DNA of 64,000 nucleotides from Ewingella americana (GTDB lineage Bacteria > Pseudomonadota > Gammaproteobacteria > Enterobacterales > Enterobacteriaceae): the NCBI RefSeq assembly GCF_006438725.1, contig NZ_RCZD01000001.1, positions 62,001-126,000 on the forward strand. Reading direction: 5' to 3'. How positions within the stretch are numbered: the stretch's first letter is position 1; each line of letters starts with the position of its first letter. The notes under the pieces are model-generated. The model did no database searches. It saw nothing but the letters and a program-made list of their open reading frames with translations, and was not told the origin of the DNA. The translations under genes and the position numbers were made by a program. Below are positions 45,029 to 53,815 of the stretch, piece by piece.

Positions 45029-46711
45029 GTGAACATAAACGTCGCCAGTTTGTTAAACGGGAATTACATCCTGTTATTATTTGTAGTTTTAGCGCTCGGG
45101 TTATGCCTGGGGAAAGTTCGACTGGGATCGGTCCAGTTGGGAAATTCCATAGGCGTATTAGTCGTTTCCCTGCTGCTGGGCCAACAACACTTCAGCATTA
45201 ACACTGAAGCGCTGAATCTCGGTTTCATGCTGTTTATTTTTTGTGTTGGCATCGAAGCCGGCCCAAACTTTTTCTCAATTTTCTTCCGGGATGGCAAAAA
45301 CTACCTGATGCTGGCACTGGTGATGGTCGGCAGCGCCATGCTGTTGGCCCTTGGGTTGGGTCGTCTGTTCGGCTGGGACATCGGCCTGACTGCCGGTATG
45401 CTCGCGGGGTCGATGACCTCCACGCCGGTGTTGGTCGGTGCTGGCGACACGCTGCGAAATACGCTGGGTGGGAATAAACTGCTCGGACCTGAGCTGGATA
45501 ATTTGAGTCTCGGCTACGCCCTGACCTACCTCATCGGGCTGGTAAGCCTGATTTTCGGTGCCCGTTATCTGCCAAAATTGCAGCATCAGGATTTACCGAC
45601 CAGCGCCCAGCAAATTGCCCGTGAACGCGGTCTGGATACCGACAGCCAGCGTAAGGTTTATTTGCCGGTGATCCGTGCATACCGTGTGGGCCAGGAACTG
45701 GTTGCCTGGGCCGATGGCAAAAACCTGCGTGAGCTGGGCATTTACCGCCAGACGGGCTGTTATATCGAGCGCATTCGCCGTAACGGTATTCTGGCCACGC
45801 CAGACGGTGATGCTGTCTTGCAGGTCGGCGATGAGATATCGCTGGTAGGCTACCCTGATGCCCACTCACGCCTTGACCCGAGTTTCCGTAACGGTAAAGA
45901 AGTGTTTGACCGTGACTTGCTCGATATGCGCATCGTCACTGAGGAAGTGGTGGTCAAAAACAACAGTGCAGTGGGTAAACGCCTCAGCCAACTAAACCTG
46001 ACCGACCACGGCTGCTTCCTGAACCGGGTGATCCGCAGCCAGATTGAGATGCCCATTGATGACAGCATCGTGCTTAATAAAGGCGATGTCCTGCAAGTCA
46101 GCGGTGACGCACGCCGCGTTAAAGCCGTGGCAGAGCGTATCGGCTTTATCTCGATTCACAGTCAGGTCACCGATTTACTGGCCTTCTGCGCCTTCTTTAT
46201 TGTCGGCCTGATGATTGGCCTGATCACTTTCCAGTTTAAAAACTTCAGTTTTGGCATTGGTAACGCGGCCGGTCTGCTGTTTGCTGGGATCATGCTGGGT
46301 TTCCTGCGCGCCAACCACCCGACCTTCGGCTACATCCCACAAGGGGCGCTGAATATGGTGAAGGAGTTCGGACTGATGGTATTTATGGCTGGCGTGGGTC
46401 TGAGTGCGGGCGCGGGTATTAATCAGGGGCTGGGCGCGATTGGCGGTCAAATGCTGATTTCCGGCTTGATTGTCAGCCTGGTGCCGGTGGTGATTTGCTT
46501 TATCTTCGGCGCTTATGTCTTGCGGATGAACCGCGCCCTGCTGTTTGGCGCCATTATGGGTGCACGTACCTGTGCGCCCGCCATGGAAATCATCAGCGAT
46601 ACCGCGCGCAGTAACATTCCGGCCCTCGGTTACGCCGGGACTTACGCGATTGCTAACGTATTGCTGACGTTGGCCGGTACGCTCATCGTGATCATCTGGC
46701 CTGGGGCATAA
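45029..46711 (+). CDS. ybjL: YbjL, AspT/YidE-family transporter with two RCK-C domains
   Basis: This 560-residue protein starts at GTG. It has two blocks of membrane helices (about 10-165 and 380-558; [22 protein letters not shown] and [18 protein letters not shown] are the paired substrate motifs). These flank two cytoplasmic TrkA-C domains (about 205-290 and 295-375). The family includes the aspartate:alanine exchanger AspT; the substrate of YbjL is not established. It is close to E. coli YbjL throughout. It marks the last conserved gene before the accessory block. Confidence 0.94.
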   Translation: MNINVASLLNGNYILLLFVVLALGLCLGKVRLGSVQLGNSIGVLVVSLLLGQQHFSINTEALNLGFMLFIFCVGIEAGPNFFSIFFRDGKNYLMLALVMVGSAMLLALGLGRLFGWDIGLTAGMLAGSMTSTPVLVGAGDTLRNTLGGNKLLGPELDNLSLGYALTYLIGLVSLIFGARYLPKLQHQDLPTSAQQIARERGLDTDSQRKVYLPVIRAYRVGQELVAWADGKNLRELGIYRQTGCYIERIRRNGILATPDGDAVLQVGDEISLVGYPDAHSRLDPSFRNGKEVFDRDLLDMRIVTEEVVVKNNSAVGKRLSQLNLTDHGCFLNRVIRSQIEMPIDDSIVLNKGDVLQVSGDARRVKAVAERIGFISIHSQVTDLLAFCAFFIVGLMIGLITFQFKNFSFGIGNAAGLLFAGIMLGFLRANHPTFGYIPQGALNMVKEFGLMVFMAGVGLSAGAGINQGLGAIGGQMLISGLIVSLVPVVICFIFGAYVLRMNRALLFGAIMGARTCAPAMEIISDTARSNIPALGYAGTYAIANVLLTLAGTLIVIIWPGA

Positions 46712-46849
46712 CGCAATACATTGATTCGTAATGTAAATGTAAAAAATCAATAAATATTTTTAAATATTGCAGCATTGAACGAACTTTATATAGGAAAGGC
46801 AGTCTTAATTAATGCCACTGCTTTTCTTTGAAGTCCCCACTTTGGAGAG

Positions 46850-46893
46850 CCCGCTAATCCCGCCTCGTTAGGTTCAAGATTAGTGGGTTTTTT
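46850..46893 (+). terminator. Terminator downstream of ybjL
   Basis: CCCGCTAATC (46850-46859) pairs, with one G-T pair, with GATTAGTGGG (46878-46887), followed by six T. It is about 140 bases after the ybjL stop. Positions 46712-47054 hold no gene. Confidence 0.85.
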
Positions 46894-47054
46894 CTTTTGT
46901 AGAAACATACCCATTTAAAAACAATCAATTAAAACTCCCCCCAGTCATAAATGGCGATAGAGTGGCGACAGCTAAAATGAAGTTATTTGCCCTAATCCCT
47001 TCTTTTCGCAAACGTTAGTACAACGTAAGAATTCAGATTGGAAGCTCCGAAATT

Positions 47055-47170
47055 GCAGTAATTTCGAACGGGGGTTCAAATCCCCCCAGCAAAATTCCTG
47101 GTTGATGATTACCAGAGCCATCCAACGAAGTCCCAGAAACCCGCATGGCGCAAGCCCTGCGGGCTTTTTT
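47055..47170 (+). pseudogene. ssrA: Relic of the 3' end of tmRNA (ssrA) with its terminator; likely old attachment site
   Basis: Positions 47055-47090 read GCAGTAATTTCGAACGGGGG then TTCAAATCCCCCCAGC. This corresponds to the T-arm end of enterobacterial tmRNA (GTAGTAATTTCGGACGCGGG then TTCAACTCCCGCCAGC). Downstream, AAAATTC, GATTACCAGAGCCATCC and GAAGTCC, then a CCCGCA/TGCGGG hairpin with six T (47140-47170), follow the known ssrA 3' flank and terminator. The last tmRNA bases TCCACC before the AAAATTC are deleted, and no other part of ssrA is present, so it cannot work as tmRNA. The ssrA 3' end is a classic integration site for P4-type islands. Confidence 0.75.
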
Positions 47171-47171
47171 G

Positions 47172-47306
47172 TATCATCGCCCTTTCATCAAACAGCGCAC
47201 TAAGCAGAGTTTTGGAGCCTATCCCTCGGTCACACTTTCTGACGCATGGAAGCTGAGAGCAGAATCGCGAGCGTTACTTGCCAAGCAGATCGATCCTCTT
47301 GAGTAA
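47172..47306 (+). pseudogene. Truncated P4-type tyrosine integrase (arm-binding domain fragment)
   Basis: An open stretch encodes YHRPFIKQRTKQSFGAYPSV followed by TLSDAWKLRAESRALLAKQIDPLE and TAA. This is the N-terminal DUF4102/arm-site domain of P4-like integrases (pattern: RP-T-KR-K-GLGAYP-VSLA-AR-R-EARALLA-GIDP). It has no start codon or ribosome site, and the catalytic domain is missing. It begins within a few bases of the ssrA terminator, as intact integrases do beside ssrA. Confidence 0.8.
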
Positions 47307-47352
47307 CGATAGGTGGTTTTACCCCCATGCGTTCAGAAACCTGCGCCGATGT

Positions 47353-47390
47353 AAGCCCGCTTCGCCCCTCCCATCCTGTAGAGCGGGCTT
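47353..47390 (-). terminator. Hairpin downstream of blcR
   Basis: AAGCCCGCT (47353-47361) pairs perfectly with AGCGGGCTT (47382-47390) across a 20-base loop. On the minus strand it follows the blcR stop by 12 bases, but the T-run is poor, so termination may be partial. Confidence 0.5.
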
Positions 47391-47402
47391 CCAATAGACA
47401 CA

Positions 47403-48197
47403 CTAAGAAGAGGGCATGATATTCCCCAGCCTCGCGGAAAGTGAAGCAGCGATATTTACCAGTTTATTGCCGATAGTCTCGATGGTTGAGGCTGCCGCTT
47501 CCTGTTCCAGCATACTCACGGCCAGACCCGCCACCACTTGCCCTGAAAAGTCATATACCGGGGCTCCAATACAGAACATCCCTTCACGGATCTGTCCGTC
47601 ATCGACCGAGTAACCGCGTTGGCGGACAACGGCCAACTCCTGCAAGAGCATCGTAAGTGATGCCACGCTGCGGGCAGTGAGCGGTTTAGGCCAGCCAGTT
47701 TCAAAGCGACGGCAGATATTCTCATCATTCAGGGTGCTGAGAATTGCCTTACCTGTTGCGGTAAAAGGGGCAGGCAGACGCATCCCGATCCGGAATGTAA
47801 ATCCCAACGCGGCTTTGCTGTTGGAGCACGCGACGTAAACCACCTGCTGACTATCTAATATCGTCATGGTGACAGTGAAATCACTCAATTCGCGTCGATC
47901 TTGCAGGAGCCGCTGGAATTCCTCGACCAGATCGGTCTGACCAATAAAGGCATTAGCCCAATTCATCACTCGCCCTCCAATCCGGTAGGTCCCGGCATCG
48001 GTACGAATCAACATCCCCAAATCCACCAGCGCGGCACATAAGCCATGCGCAGAACTTTTAGGCAGGCCAAGTAATGTCACGATCTCAGTAAAAGTCGGAG
48101 GAGTGGGAAGTTCGCTGACTGCATCCAGAATCTGTACGGCACGGCGTAATGCAGGCGCACTGTTCCCGGGGGTTTCTGTCTCTGTATTTTCCGGCAT
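47403..48197 (-). CDS. blcR: IclR-family regulator, BlcR/AttJ-like
   Basis: This 264-residue protein has an N-terminal winged helix (LRRAVQILDAVSEL, FTEIVTLLGLPKSSAHGLCAALVDLGMLI) and the IclR effector domain (about 90-260; FTATGKAILSTL, QRGYSVDDGQIREGMFCIGAPVYDFSG). Agrobacterium BlcR (AttJ) is an IclR repressor released by 4-hydroxybutyrate or succinate semialdehyde, and it controls blcABC. Here the gene diverges from the matching operon. The start is set at ATG 48197; GTG at 48206 is possible. Confidence 0.85.
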   Translation of the reverse strand: MPENTETETPGNSAPALRRAVQILDAVSELPTPPTFTEIVTLLGLPKSSAHGLCAALVDLGMLIRTDAGTYRIGGRVMNWANAFIGQTDLVEEFQRLLQDRRELSDFTVTMTILDSQQVVYVACSNSKAALGFTFRIGMRLPAPFTATGKAILSTLNDENICRRFETGWPKPLTARSVASLTMLLQELAVVRQRGYSVDDGQIREGMFCIGAPVYDFSGQVVAGLAVSMLEQEAAASTIETIGNKLVNIAASLSARLGNIMPSS

Positions 48198-48259
48198 GGG
48201 TCTCACTTTTTAACAGTAATTTGACGTTTGATTAAATTATGTGCCACAATTCTATATAG

Positions 48260-48284
48260 TGAATTTAGTTCAATATACTGAACT
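48260..48284. promoter_or_regulatory. Candidate BlcR operator in the blcR-blcA gap
   Basis: AGTTCA-ATATAC-TGAACT (48267-48284) is a perfect inverted repeat, and a further half-site GTGAATT lies one turn upstream (48259-48265). It gives alternating TGAA/TTCA half-sites. It sits 35 bases before the blcA start, where a repressor would block transcription of blcABC. Confidence 0.55.
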
Positions 48285-48318
48285 TGTAAATAAAAATTCC
48301 TCTGTTAGGAGGGGAAAT

Positions 48319-49773
48319 ATGCTCGATTTACGCGATCCATCGTTATTCAGGGAAACTTGTCTGCTCGCCGGAGAATGGCGTCCTGCCACTGACGGCGCAA
48401 CGTTTCCAGTAACAAACCCGGCCACGGCTGAAATAATTGCCCATGTCCCCCAGCTTGAAGGGGCAGCAATTGAAGAGGCGATCTTCGCAGCGCAGCGCGC
48501 ATTTTTACTCTGGCGCGAGAAAACGGCTAAAGAGCGTTGCGTGATATTGCGTCGTTGGTTTGACCTTATCACTGACAACAGCGCTGACCTTGCCGCCATC
48601 ATGACGGCGGAGCAGGGAAAACCTTTGGCTGAATCTCGTGGGGAAGTGGCGTATGCCGCATCATTTATTGATTGGTTTGCCGAAGAGGGAAAACGTATTT
48701 ACGGCGACGTGATCCCCTCGCCACAGGCCGATAAACGACTGGTGGTACTAAAACAACCCGTCGGTGTCTGTGCCGCCATTACCCCCTGGAATTTCCCCGC
48801 GGCCATGATCACCCGTAAAGCCGCGCCTGCTCTGGCCGCTGGCTGCGTCATGATCGTCAAACCTGCAGAGCAAACTCCGCTGACCGCATTCGCGTTAGGC
48901 GAACTGGCGATGCGCGCAGGGATCCCAGCCGGTGTGCTGCAAATCGTCACCGGCGATGCAAAAGTCATCGGCAATGTATTAACGAAAAGTGAAGTGGTCA
49001 GAAAACTCTCTTTCACCGGTTCAACGCAGATCGGGCGCTTGTTGATGGCACAGTGCGCACCAACGCTCAAGCGTGTTTCTCTGGAGCTGGGAGGAAACGC
49101 CCCCTTTATCGTCTTTGATGACGCTGACATTGAAGCCGCCGTTGACGGCGCCGTACAGTCTAAATTCCGCAATGCCGGTCAGACCTGCGTCTGTACCAAC
49201 CGTTTTCTGGTGCAGTCGGGAATTTACGACCAGTTTGCACAGCGTCTGGCAGAGCGTGTCAGAAGTCTGACGGTAGGCAACGGCGTTGATGCCGGAGTTC
49301 TGGTTGGCCCCCTGATTGACGAAGATGCCGTCGTTAAAGTAGAGAGCCACATTCAGGACGCCAAAGATAAAGGGGCAGAAGTATTAACAGGCGGCAACCG
49401 GCATACATGCGGTGGGCTATTTGTTGAGCCAACGGTGATTGTTAACGTCACTCGCGACATGCTCATCGCGCGGGAAGAGACTTTTGGCCCTGTTGCCCCG
49501 CTGTTCCGTTTTGATACAGAAGAAGAAGCGGTAGCAATGGCCAATGACACTGAGTTTGGTCTGGCGGCTTATTTCTTTACTGAAAACAGCAAAAGAATGT
49601 GGCGGGTCGCGGAAGCGCTGGAGTACGGCATGGTGGGTCATAACACCGGGCTTATCTCCAATGAAGTGGCACCGTTTGGAGGAATGAAACAGTCAGGGAT
49701 CGGCAGAGAAGGCTCAAAATACGGTATCGACGAATACCTTGAGATCAAATATTTCTGCACATCGGTAGGGTGA
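48319..49773 (+). CDS. blcA: Succinate-semialdehyde dehydrogenase, BlcA/AttK-like
   Basis: This 484-residue NAD(P)+-dependent aldehyde dehydrogenase of the GabD type has catalytic Cys290 (NAGQTCVC; a second Cys at 292 as in redox-switched SSADH), general base Glu in LELGG, cofactor loop FTGST and ITPWNFPAAMITRKAAPALAAG. It oxidises succinate semialdehyde to succinate. AGGAGGGG precedes the ATG at 48319; the frame upstream to 48241 runs through the operator. First gene of the blcABC-like operon. Confidence 0.9.
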   Translation: MLDLRDPSLFRETCLLAGEWRPATDGATFPVTNPATAEIIAHVPQLEGAAIEEAIFAAQRAFLLWREKTAKERCVILRRWFDLITDNSADLAAIMTAEQGKPLAESRGEVAYAASFIDWFAEEGKRIYGDVIPSPQADKRLVVLKQPVGVCAAITPWNFPAAMITRKAAPALAAGCVMIVKPAEQTPLTAFALGELAMRAGIPAGVLQIVTGDAKVIGNVLTKSEVVRKLSFTGSTQIGRLLMAQCAPTLKRVSLELGGNAPFIVFDDADIEAAVDGAVQSKFRNAGQTCVCTNRFLVQSGIYDQFAQRLAERVRSLTVGNGVDAGVLVGPLIDEDAVVKVESHIQDAKDKGAEVLTGGNRHTCGGLFVEPTVIVNVTRDMLIAREETFGPVAPLFRFDTEEEAVAMANDTEFGLAAYFFTENSKRMWRVAEALEYGMVGHNTGLISNEVAPFGGMKQSGIGREGSKYGIDEYLEIKYFCTSVG

Positions 49774-49834
49774 TCATCGCGTTTTACGGTTAAAACTCAC
49801 CCACGTTTTTTCACCAGAAAAGAGGGAAAGTATT

Positions 49835-51001
49835 ATGTCAGATGTTATGCAACCCTTTGAATTTAGAACAGTACCATCGATGCTAGTGGAATGGTCAGGC
49901 GCACAACGCCTCGGGGAGATCCTGTCACACCGTTTTACTGCCCGTAAAGCACTGATCGTAACGGATGGGGGATTAGTCAAAGCCGGTTTGCTAAAGCCGG
50001 TCGAAAAAAATCTGCGCGACATCGGTTTCGATGTCGTGGTTTTCGACCGGGTTATCGCCGACCCACCGGAAGCCATTGTCCTTGAAGCCGCACGTATCGC
50101 GCGGGATCAGCACATAGATATCGTGATTGGGCTTGGTGGTGGCTCCTCGTTGGATGTGGCAAAGCTCACGGCTATACTGGCGCAGTCGGAACAGGATCTC
50201 AGTGGCTTGTACGGCATTGATAATGTTCTGGGCGAACGATTACCGCTGGTGCAAATCCCAACGACGGCGGGTACCGGGTCGGAAGTGACCAACATTGCGA
50301 TTCTTACCACGGGTGAAACGACCAAAATGGGCGTGGTTTCCCGCCAGCTCTATTGTGACTTTGTTCTGCTGGATGCGGAGCTTACCGTCGGACTGCCTGC
50401 GACACATACCGCTGCGACGGGTATTGATGCGATGGTACATGCCATCGAGTCTTACACCAGTAAGCACAAAAAAAATCCGTTATCTGATGCGTTAGCCCGG
50501 GAAGCGTTACGCCTGATCTCACAACATCTGGTCACGGCTTGTCATGACGGTTCAAACCGACATGCCCGCGAGTCCATTCTATTAGGCGCAACACTAGCCG
50601 GTCAGGCTTTCGCCAATTCACCGGTCGCGGCGGTACATGCGCTGGCCTATCCACTCGGCGGTCATTATCACATTCCTCACGGCCTCTCGAATGCACTGAT
50701 GCTGGGTGCGGTATTGCGTTACAACGCCAAAGTCGCGGCACCTTTATATGCGGAACTTGCCGACGTACTCAATGTGGGCAAAGAAGGCGATGTACAGACG
50801 CGTTGCAACGCGTTTATTGATGCAATGATCAGCATCATGGATGAAAGCGGTGCGCCGAGACGTTTACGCGACGTCGGGGTGAAAGAGGATACGCTGGCAT
50901 TGCTGGCTTCAGATGCGATGAAACAGACCCGTCTTCTGACCAATAATCCGGTCGAGGTAAAAGAGGCTGACGCTTTGGCGCTTTATCAGGAAGCTTTTTA
51001 A
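49835..51001 (+). CDS. blcB: Iron-containing alcohol dehydrogenase, 4-hydroxybutyrate dehydrogenase BlcB/AttL-like
   Basis: This 388-residue group III (Fe) alcohol dehydrogenase has nucleotide loop GLGGGSSLDVAK, PTTAGTGSEVT, and metal ligands in GIDAMVHAIESY (Asp and His) and HALAYPLGGHYHIPHGLSNA (His pair). Its place between an SSADH and an AttM-like lactonase makes 4-hydroxybutyrate to succinate semialdehyde the likely reaction. It starts 61 bases after blcA with AGAGGGAAAG as ribosome site. Confidence 0.88.
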   Translation: MSDVMQPFEFRTVPSMLVEWSGAQRLGEILSHRFTARKALIVTDGGLVKAGLLKPVEKNLRDIGFDVVVFDRVIADPPEAIVLEAARIARDQHIDIVIGLGGGSSLDVAKLTAILAQSEQDLSGLYGIDNVLGERLPLVQIPTTAGTGSEVTNIAILTTGETTKMGVVSRQLYCDFVLLDAELTVGLPATHTAATGIDAMVHAIESYTSKHKKNPLSDALAREALRLISQHLVTACHDGSNRHARESILLGATLAGQAFANSPVAAVHALAYPLGGHYHIPHGLSNALMLGAVLRYNAKVAAPLYAELADVLNVGKEGDVQTRCNAFIDAMISIMDESGAPRRLRDVGVKEDTLALLASDAMKQTRLLTNNPVEVKEADALALYQEAF

Positions 51002-51049
51002 TCATCTCGCCAACACCCTACGAAGTGAAACGTGAAAGGACATAAGAAA

Positions 51050-51841
51050 ATGACCGACATTCGCCTGTATATGTTTCAAACCGGCTCGCTGAAGTGCAAA
51101 GTTCACAATATCAAAATGAATCAGGGAAACGGGGCAGATTATGAAATCCCCGTGCCGTTTTTCCTGCTGACTCACCCTAATGGACATACGCTGATTGATG
51201 GCGGTAATGCCGTAGAAACTGCCACCGACCCTAAAGGGTATTGGGGAGGGATCACCGATGTTTATTGGCCGGTAATGCGTGAAGATCAGGGCTGCGTCGC
51301 GCAACTGAAAAGTATGGGGATCAATCCCGAAGATATCCGCTACGTCTTACAGTCGCACTTGCATCTCGATCATACCGGTGCGATTGGCCGATTCCCCAAT
51401 GCGACACACATCGTTCAACGCAGGGAGTACGAGTATGCCTTTACTCCTGACTGGTTTGCTGCAGGAGGTTATATCAGAAACGACTTTGACCGGCCGGGCC
51501 TGAAATGGGAATTCCTGGAGGGTGAAAGCAATGATTTCTATGATATCTATGGCGATGGAACACTGAAAACGGTGTTTACTCCCGGCCATTCGCCCGGGCA
51601 TCAGTCAATCCTGGTCAGCTTACCGAACTCGGGGCCGATGCTGCTGACCATTGATGCAGCCTATACAACGGATCACTGGGAAGAGAAAGCGCTGCCCGGA
51701 TTTATGTCTTCAGCCGTTGAAGTCGTGCGTTCAGTGCAGAAGATGCGCATGTTAGCGAGCCGGACAAATGCACAAGTGGTGACAGGTCATGACCCTGATG
51801 CCTGGAAAACTTTCAGGCACGCGCCTGAATATTATGATTGA
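51050..51841 (+). CDS. blcC: Metallo-beta-lactamase-fold lactonase, BlcC/AttM-like (gamma-butyrolactone and acyl-homoserine lactone hydrolase)
   Basis: This 263-residue protein has the di-zinc motif HLHLDH at 103-108 (SHLHLDHTGAIGRFPNATHIV), a later ligand His in FTPGHSPGHQS and an Asp in LTIDAAYTTDHWEEKALPGF. MTDIRLYMFQTGSLKCKVHN and VKNxx-type N-terminal residues closely follow Agrobacterium AttM. The family opens gamma-butyrolactone and also inactivates acyl-homoserine lactone signals. The start at 51050 follows AGGA. Last gene of the blc operon, 48 bases after blcB. Confidence 0.92.
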   Translation: MTDIRLYMFQTGSLKCKVHNIKMNQGNGADYEIPVPFFLLTHPNGHTLIDGGNAVETATDPKGYWGGITDVYWPVMREDQGCVAQLKSMGINPEDIRYVLQSHLHLDHTGAIGRFPNATHIVQRREYEYAFTPDWFAAGGYIRNDFDRPGLKWEFLEGESNDFYDIYGDGTLKTVFTPGHSPGHQSILVSLPNSGPMLLTIDAAYTTDHWEEKALPGFMSSAVEVVRSVQKMRMLASRTNAQVVTGHDPDAWKTFRHAPEYYD

Positions 51842-51973
51842 TAGGTGGTTGTCACACTGAGTGAATATTGAACATCACCACAGAAAGTAAGGTGCTTTTC
51901 ATTTTTGGAGAGCACCCCATCAGACATTCTTGTCGTCGTTTTAAACCCACGCCCGGTGCCCATCAGTTGGAAG

Positions 51974-52378
51974 CTACTCAGGCACAAAGGACAGATAACC
52001 CGCCACGCCGCCGCCGCCACCGTCTTTCGGATGATTAACCCCATCCACTACTTTGATGGTATGAAAATCGAATGGTGAGACATCTTCTATACAGGCCACG
52101 TTGACCCCATATTGTTCAGGGTTAGAACGACGCTGATGAAACGTATAGATACCGCAAACTGAACAAAAGTAATGCGCAGCTTCTTGGCTATTAAAACGGT
52201 ACTCAGTGAGCTTATCTTTACCCTTTGTGACATCAATTCCAGACGCAAACACAACCACGGCGCCACGCATGCGACAAAATGAACAATTGCAGCGAAGAAT
52301 AGTTTTAAACCCATCGATGAGTTCAACATTGAAAACAACAGCACCACAATGGCACTGAGCAGAGATTTTATCTGACAT
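51974..52378 (-). CDS. GFA/CENP-V-family zinc protein
   Basis: This 134-residue protein has three cysteine groups: CHCGAV (9-11), CNCSFC (30-35) and CSVC (72-75). They form the two zinc sites of the Gfa (glutathione-dependent formaldehyde-activating) fold. Many relatives are annotated as formaldehyde-activating enzymes, but the reaction is doubtful even for the founding member. The C-terminal GGGGG stretch is unusual. AAGGA precedes the start. It is convergent with blcC. The 192-bp gap upstream holds nothing recognised. Confidence 0.82.
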   Translation of the reverse strand: MSDKISAQCHCGAVVFNVELIDGFKTILRCNCSFCRMRGAVVVFASGIDVTKGKDKLTEYRFNSQEAAHYFCSVCGIYTFHQRRSNPEQYGVNVACIEDVSPFDFHTIKVVDGVNHPKDGGGGGVAGYLSFVPE

Positions 52379-52570
52379 GGCGGCTTCCTTATGCTTCTCA
52401 GGTGTGGGTATACATTGGGTTTACAACTATTTTGACTTGTTGACCACTTTTTCACTATCAGCGACTTCCCTGCCCTGGGGGCATTATTGGCAGTCGATAA
52501 AGCATAAAGGGGGATGATTCATCCGCCTTGAGAGCCGCACGCATCGAGTGTCACAAAGCCTGATTTCCCT

Positions 52571-52864
52571 TCACAACAGGTGCTGTAAATCTTCGGCGCT
52601 CATCGTAGGTTCAAAAGGCGTGATCTCCAGCGTTGCCAAACCCTGATGCTGAAGCGGATCTTCCTTCATGCGCGCTTGTATCTCTTCAATGCTGCTACCT
52701 CTGGCCAAAATAACGCCTCCGGTTCGTGGGTTACGCCGCCCTGAAAGAATAAAGATCCCATCGTCATACCCCTTGCGCAGCCATTCCACATGGGCTGGCA
52801 GCAGTGCATCAACCTCACTGAGCGGTTTTACATAAGACAGGACCGCAATATAAAGCATGTTCAT
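52571..52864 (-). CDS. YciI-family protein
   Basis: This 97-residue small ferredoxin-like alpha/beta protein of the YciI/YCII type has IAVLSYVKPLSEVDALLPAHVEWLRKG with the conserved His in the active-site region, SGRRNPRTGGVILARG and DPLQHQGLATLEITPF. Relatives are suspected enzymes or domains fused to sigma factors; the reaction here is unknown. AAGGAAAA precedes the ATG. It is 10 bases after the methyltransferase gene, in the same transcript. Confidence 0.82.
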   Translation of the reverse strand: MNMLYIAVLSYVKPLSEVDALLPAHVEWLRKGYDDGIFILSGRRNPRTGGVILARGSSIEEIQARMKEDPLQHQGLATLEITPFEPTMSAEDLQHLL

Positions 52865-52874
52865 GACGTTTTCC

Positions 52875-53483
52875 TTAAAGGGTTTTCTGCGCCAGCCAGA
52901 CTGTATGCCCGGCGCAGTCAGGGTCTTCGGGTATCATTTCGATCACATCAAAGCCATGGTTTGCGAGCAATTCCCGGTACTCATCAGGGGCTAAGCTTGC
53001 ATGATAAAGAGGCTCCCCCTGAAACTCCCCGATAGCCTCACCGTTGCCCGGCCCACTCGTGAACATCAGCACGGCATTGTCCTTTGCGTGGGCGCTAAAA
53101 ATGGAGAACATATGACGCTGATCGTCGCGAGTCAGATGAAAGAAACTGTCCCAGGCGAGCAAACCATCAAATTTACGCGCTAAAGATAACGTGCGCATAT
53201 CCGCCACGTGCCATATTTGCTGCGCAAAACGCTGACGGCATAGTGCAATCATTGCCGCAGACGCATCAACGCCCGTTACATTCAAACCATGTTGCAGGAA
53301 ATACTCTGCAATCGGCCTTCCCGAGCCACAGCCGATATCCAGAATATCCGCCCCGGCAGGCAACAAAGCCATAAAGCGGTTCAGCCAGGAAGTTTCATAA
53401 CGAAGGTCATGGCGGATGCTGTCCCAGTGGGCACTATGTCGCTGGTATAATTCAATGATGTTATGGGCTGAAAAATGGTCCAC
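52875..53483 (-). CDS. Class I SAM-dependent methyltransferase
   Basis: This 202-residue protein has SAM motif I ADILDIGCGSGRPIAEY (about 44-60), acidic motif II VTGVDASAAMIALC and a following D-MRTLSLARKFDGLLAWDSFFHL. The start codon is GTG after AAGGAC. The substrate cannot be read from the sequence; the small-molecule/ubiquinone-like methyltransferase fold fits. It precedes the YciI gene in a likely two-gene unit. Confidence 0.82.
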   Translation of the reverse strand: MDHFSAHNIIELYQRHSAHWDSIRHDLRYETSWLNRFMALLPAGADILDIGCGSGRPIAEYFLQHGLNVTGVDASAAMIALCRQRFAQQIWHVADMRTLSLARKFDGLLAWDSFFHLTRDDQRHMFSIFSAHAKDNAVLMFTSGPGNGEAIGEFQGEPLYHASLAPDEYRELLANHGFDVIEMIPEDPDCAGHTVWLAQKTL

Positions 53484-53514
53484 CAGTGCGTCCTTCGACA
53501 GTTAAACTAACCGG

Positions 53515-53802
53515 TTAAATAATGCGCTGCACTTTCTGCGCCACGCCGCCTAAGCGACCATCGACCTGATTCCATTCGTGAGTATAGGCTTCATAGGCAA
53601 AGACAAAAGCATGGTGACCACTAGAAAACCAGCGGTCTGGTTTACGCTTCCACCCTGAGTAAGGGTCATAGCGTAAAATTTCAAAACCGCGTGGCTGCGA
53701 GCGGATGATATAGGTGTAATGCTCATAAAGATCTTCATCAACCGGGATCTCTTCTTCAGGTGCCAGCGTGATAAATAGCCCGCCGAGTTTTACTTTGATC
53801 AT
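53515..53802 (-). CDS. Hypothetical 95-residue protein
   Basis: Begins MIKVKLGGLFITLAPEEEIP and has a beta-rich, aromatic middle (YEHYTYIIRSQPRGFEILRYDPYSGWKRKPDRWF) with no membrane segment or cysteines. I do not recognise it. AAGGAA precedes the ATG. It is 13 bases from the acetyltransferase gene upstream, suggesting one transcript. Confidence 0.6.
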   Translation of the reverse strand: MIKVKLGGLFITLAPEEEIPVDEDLYEHYTYIIRSQPRGFEILRYDPYSGWKRKPDRWFSSGHHAFVFAYEAYTHEWNQVDGRLGGVAQKVQRII

Positions 53803-53815
53803 CCAAATTCCTTTT

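Noticed and set aside
47041-47090. Functional tRNA gene
   Set aside because: A T-arm is present, but no acceptor, D-arm or proper anticodon stem can be folded; the tmRNA 3'-end match explains it better.
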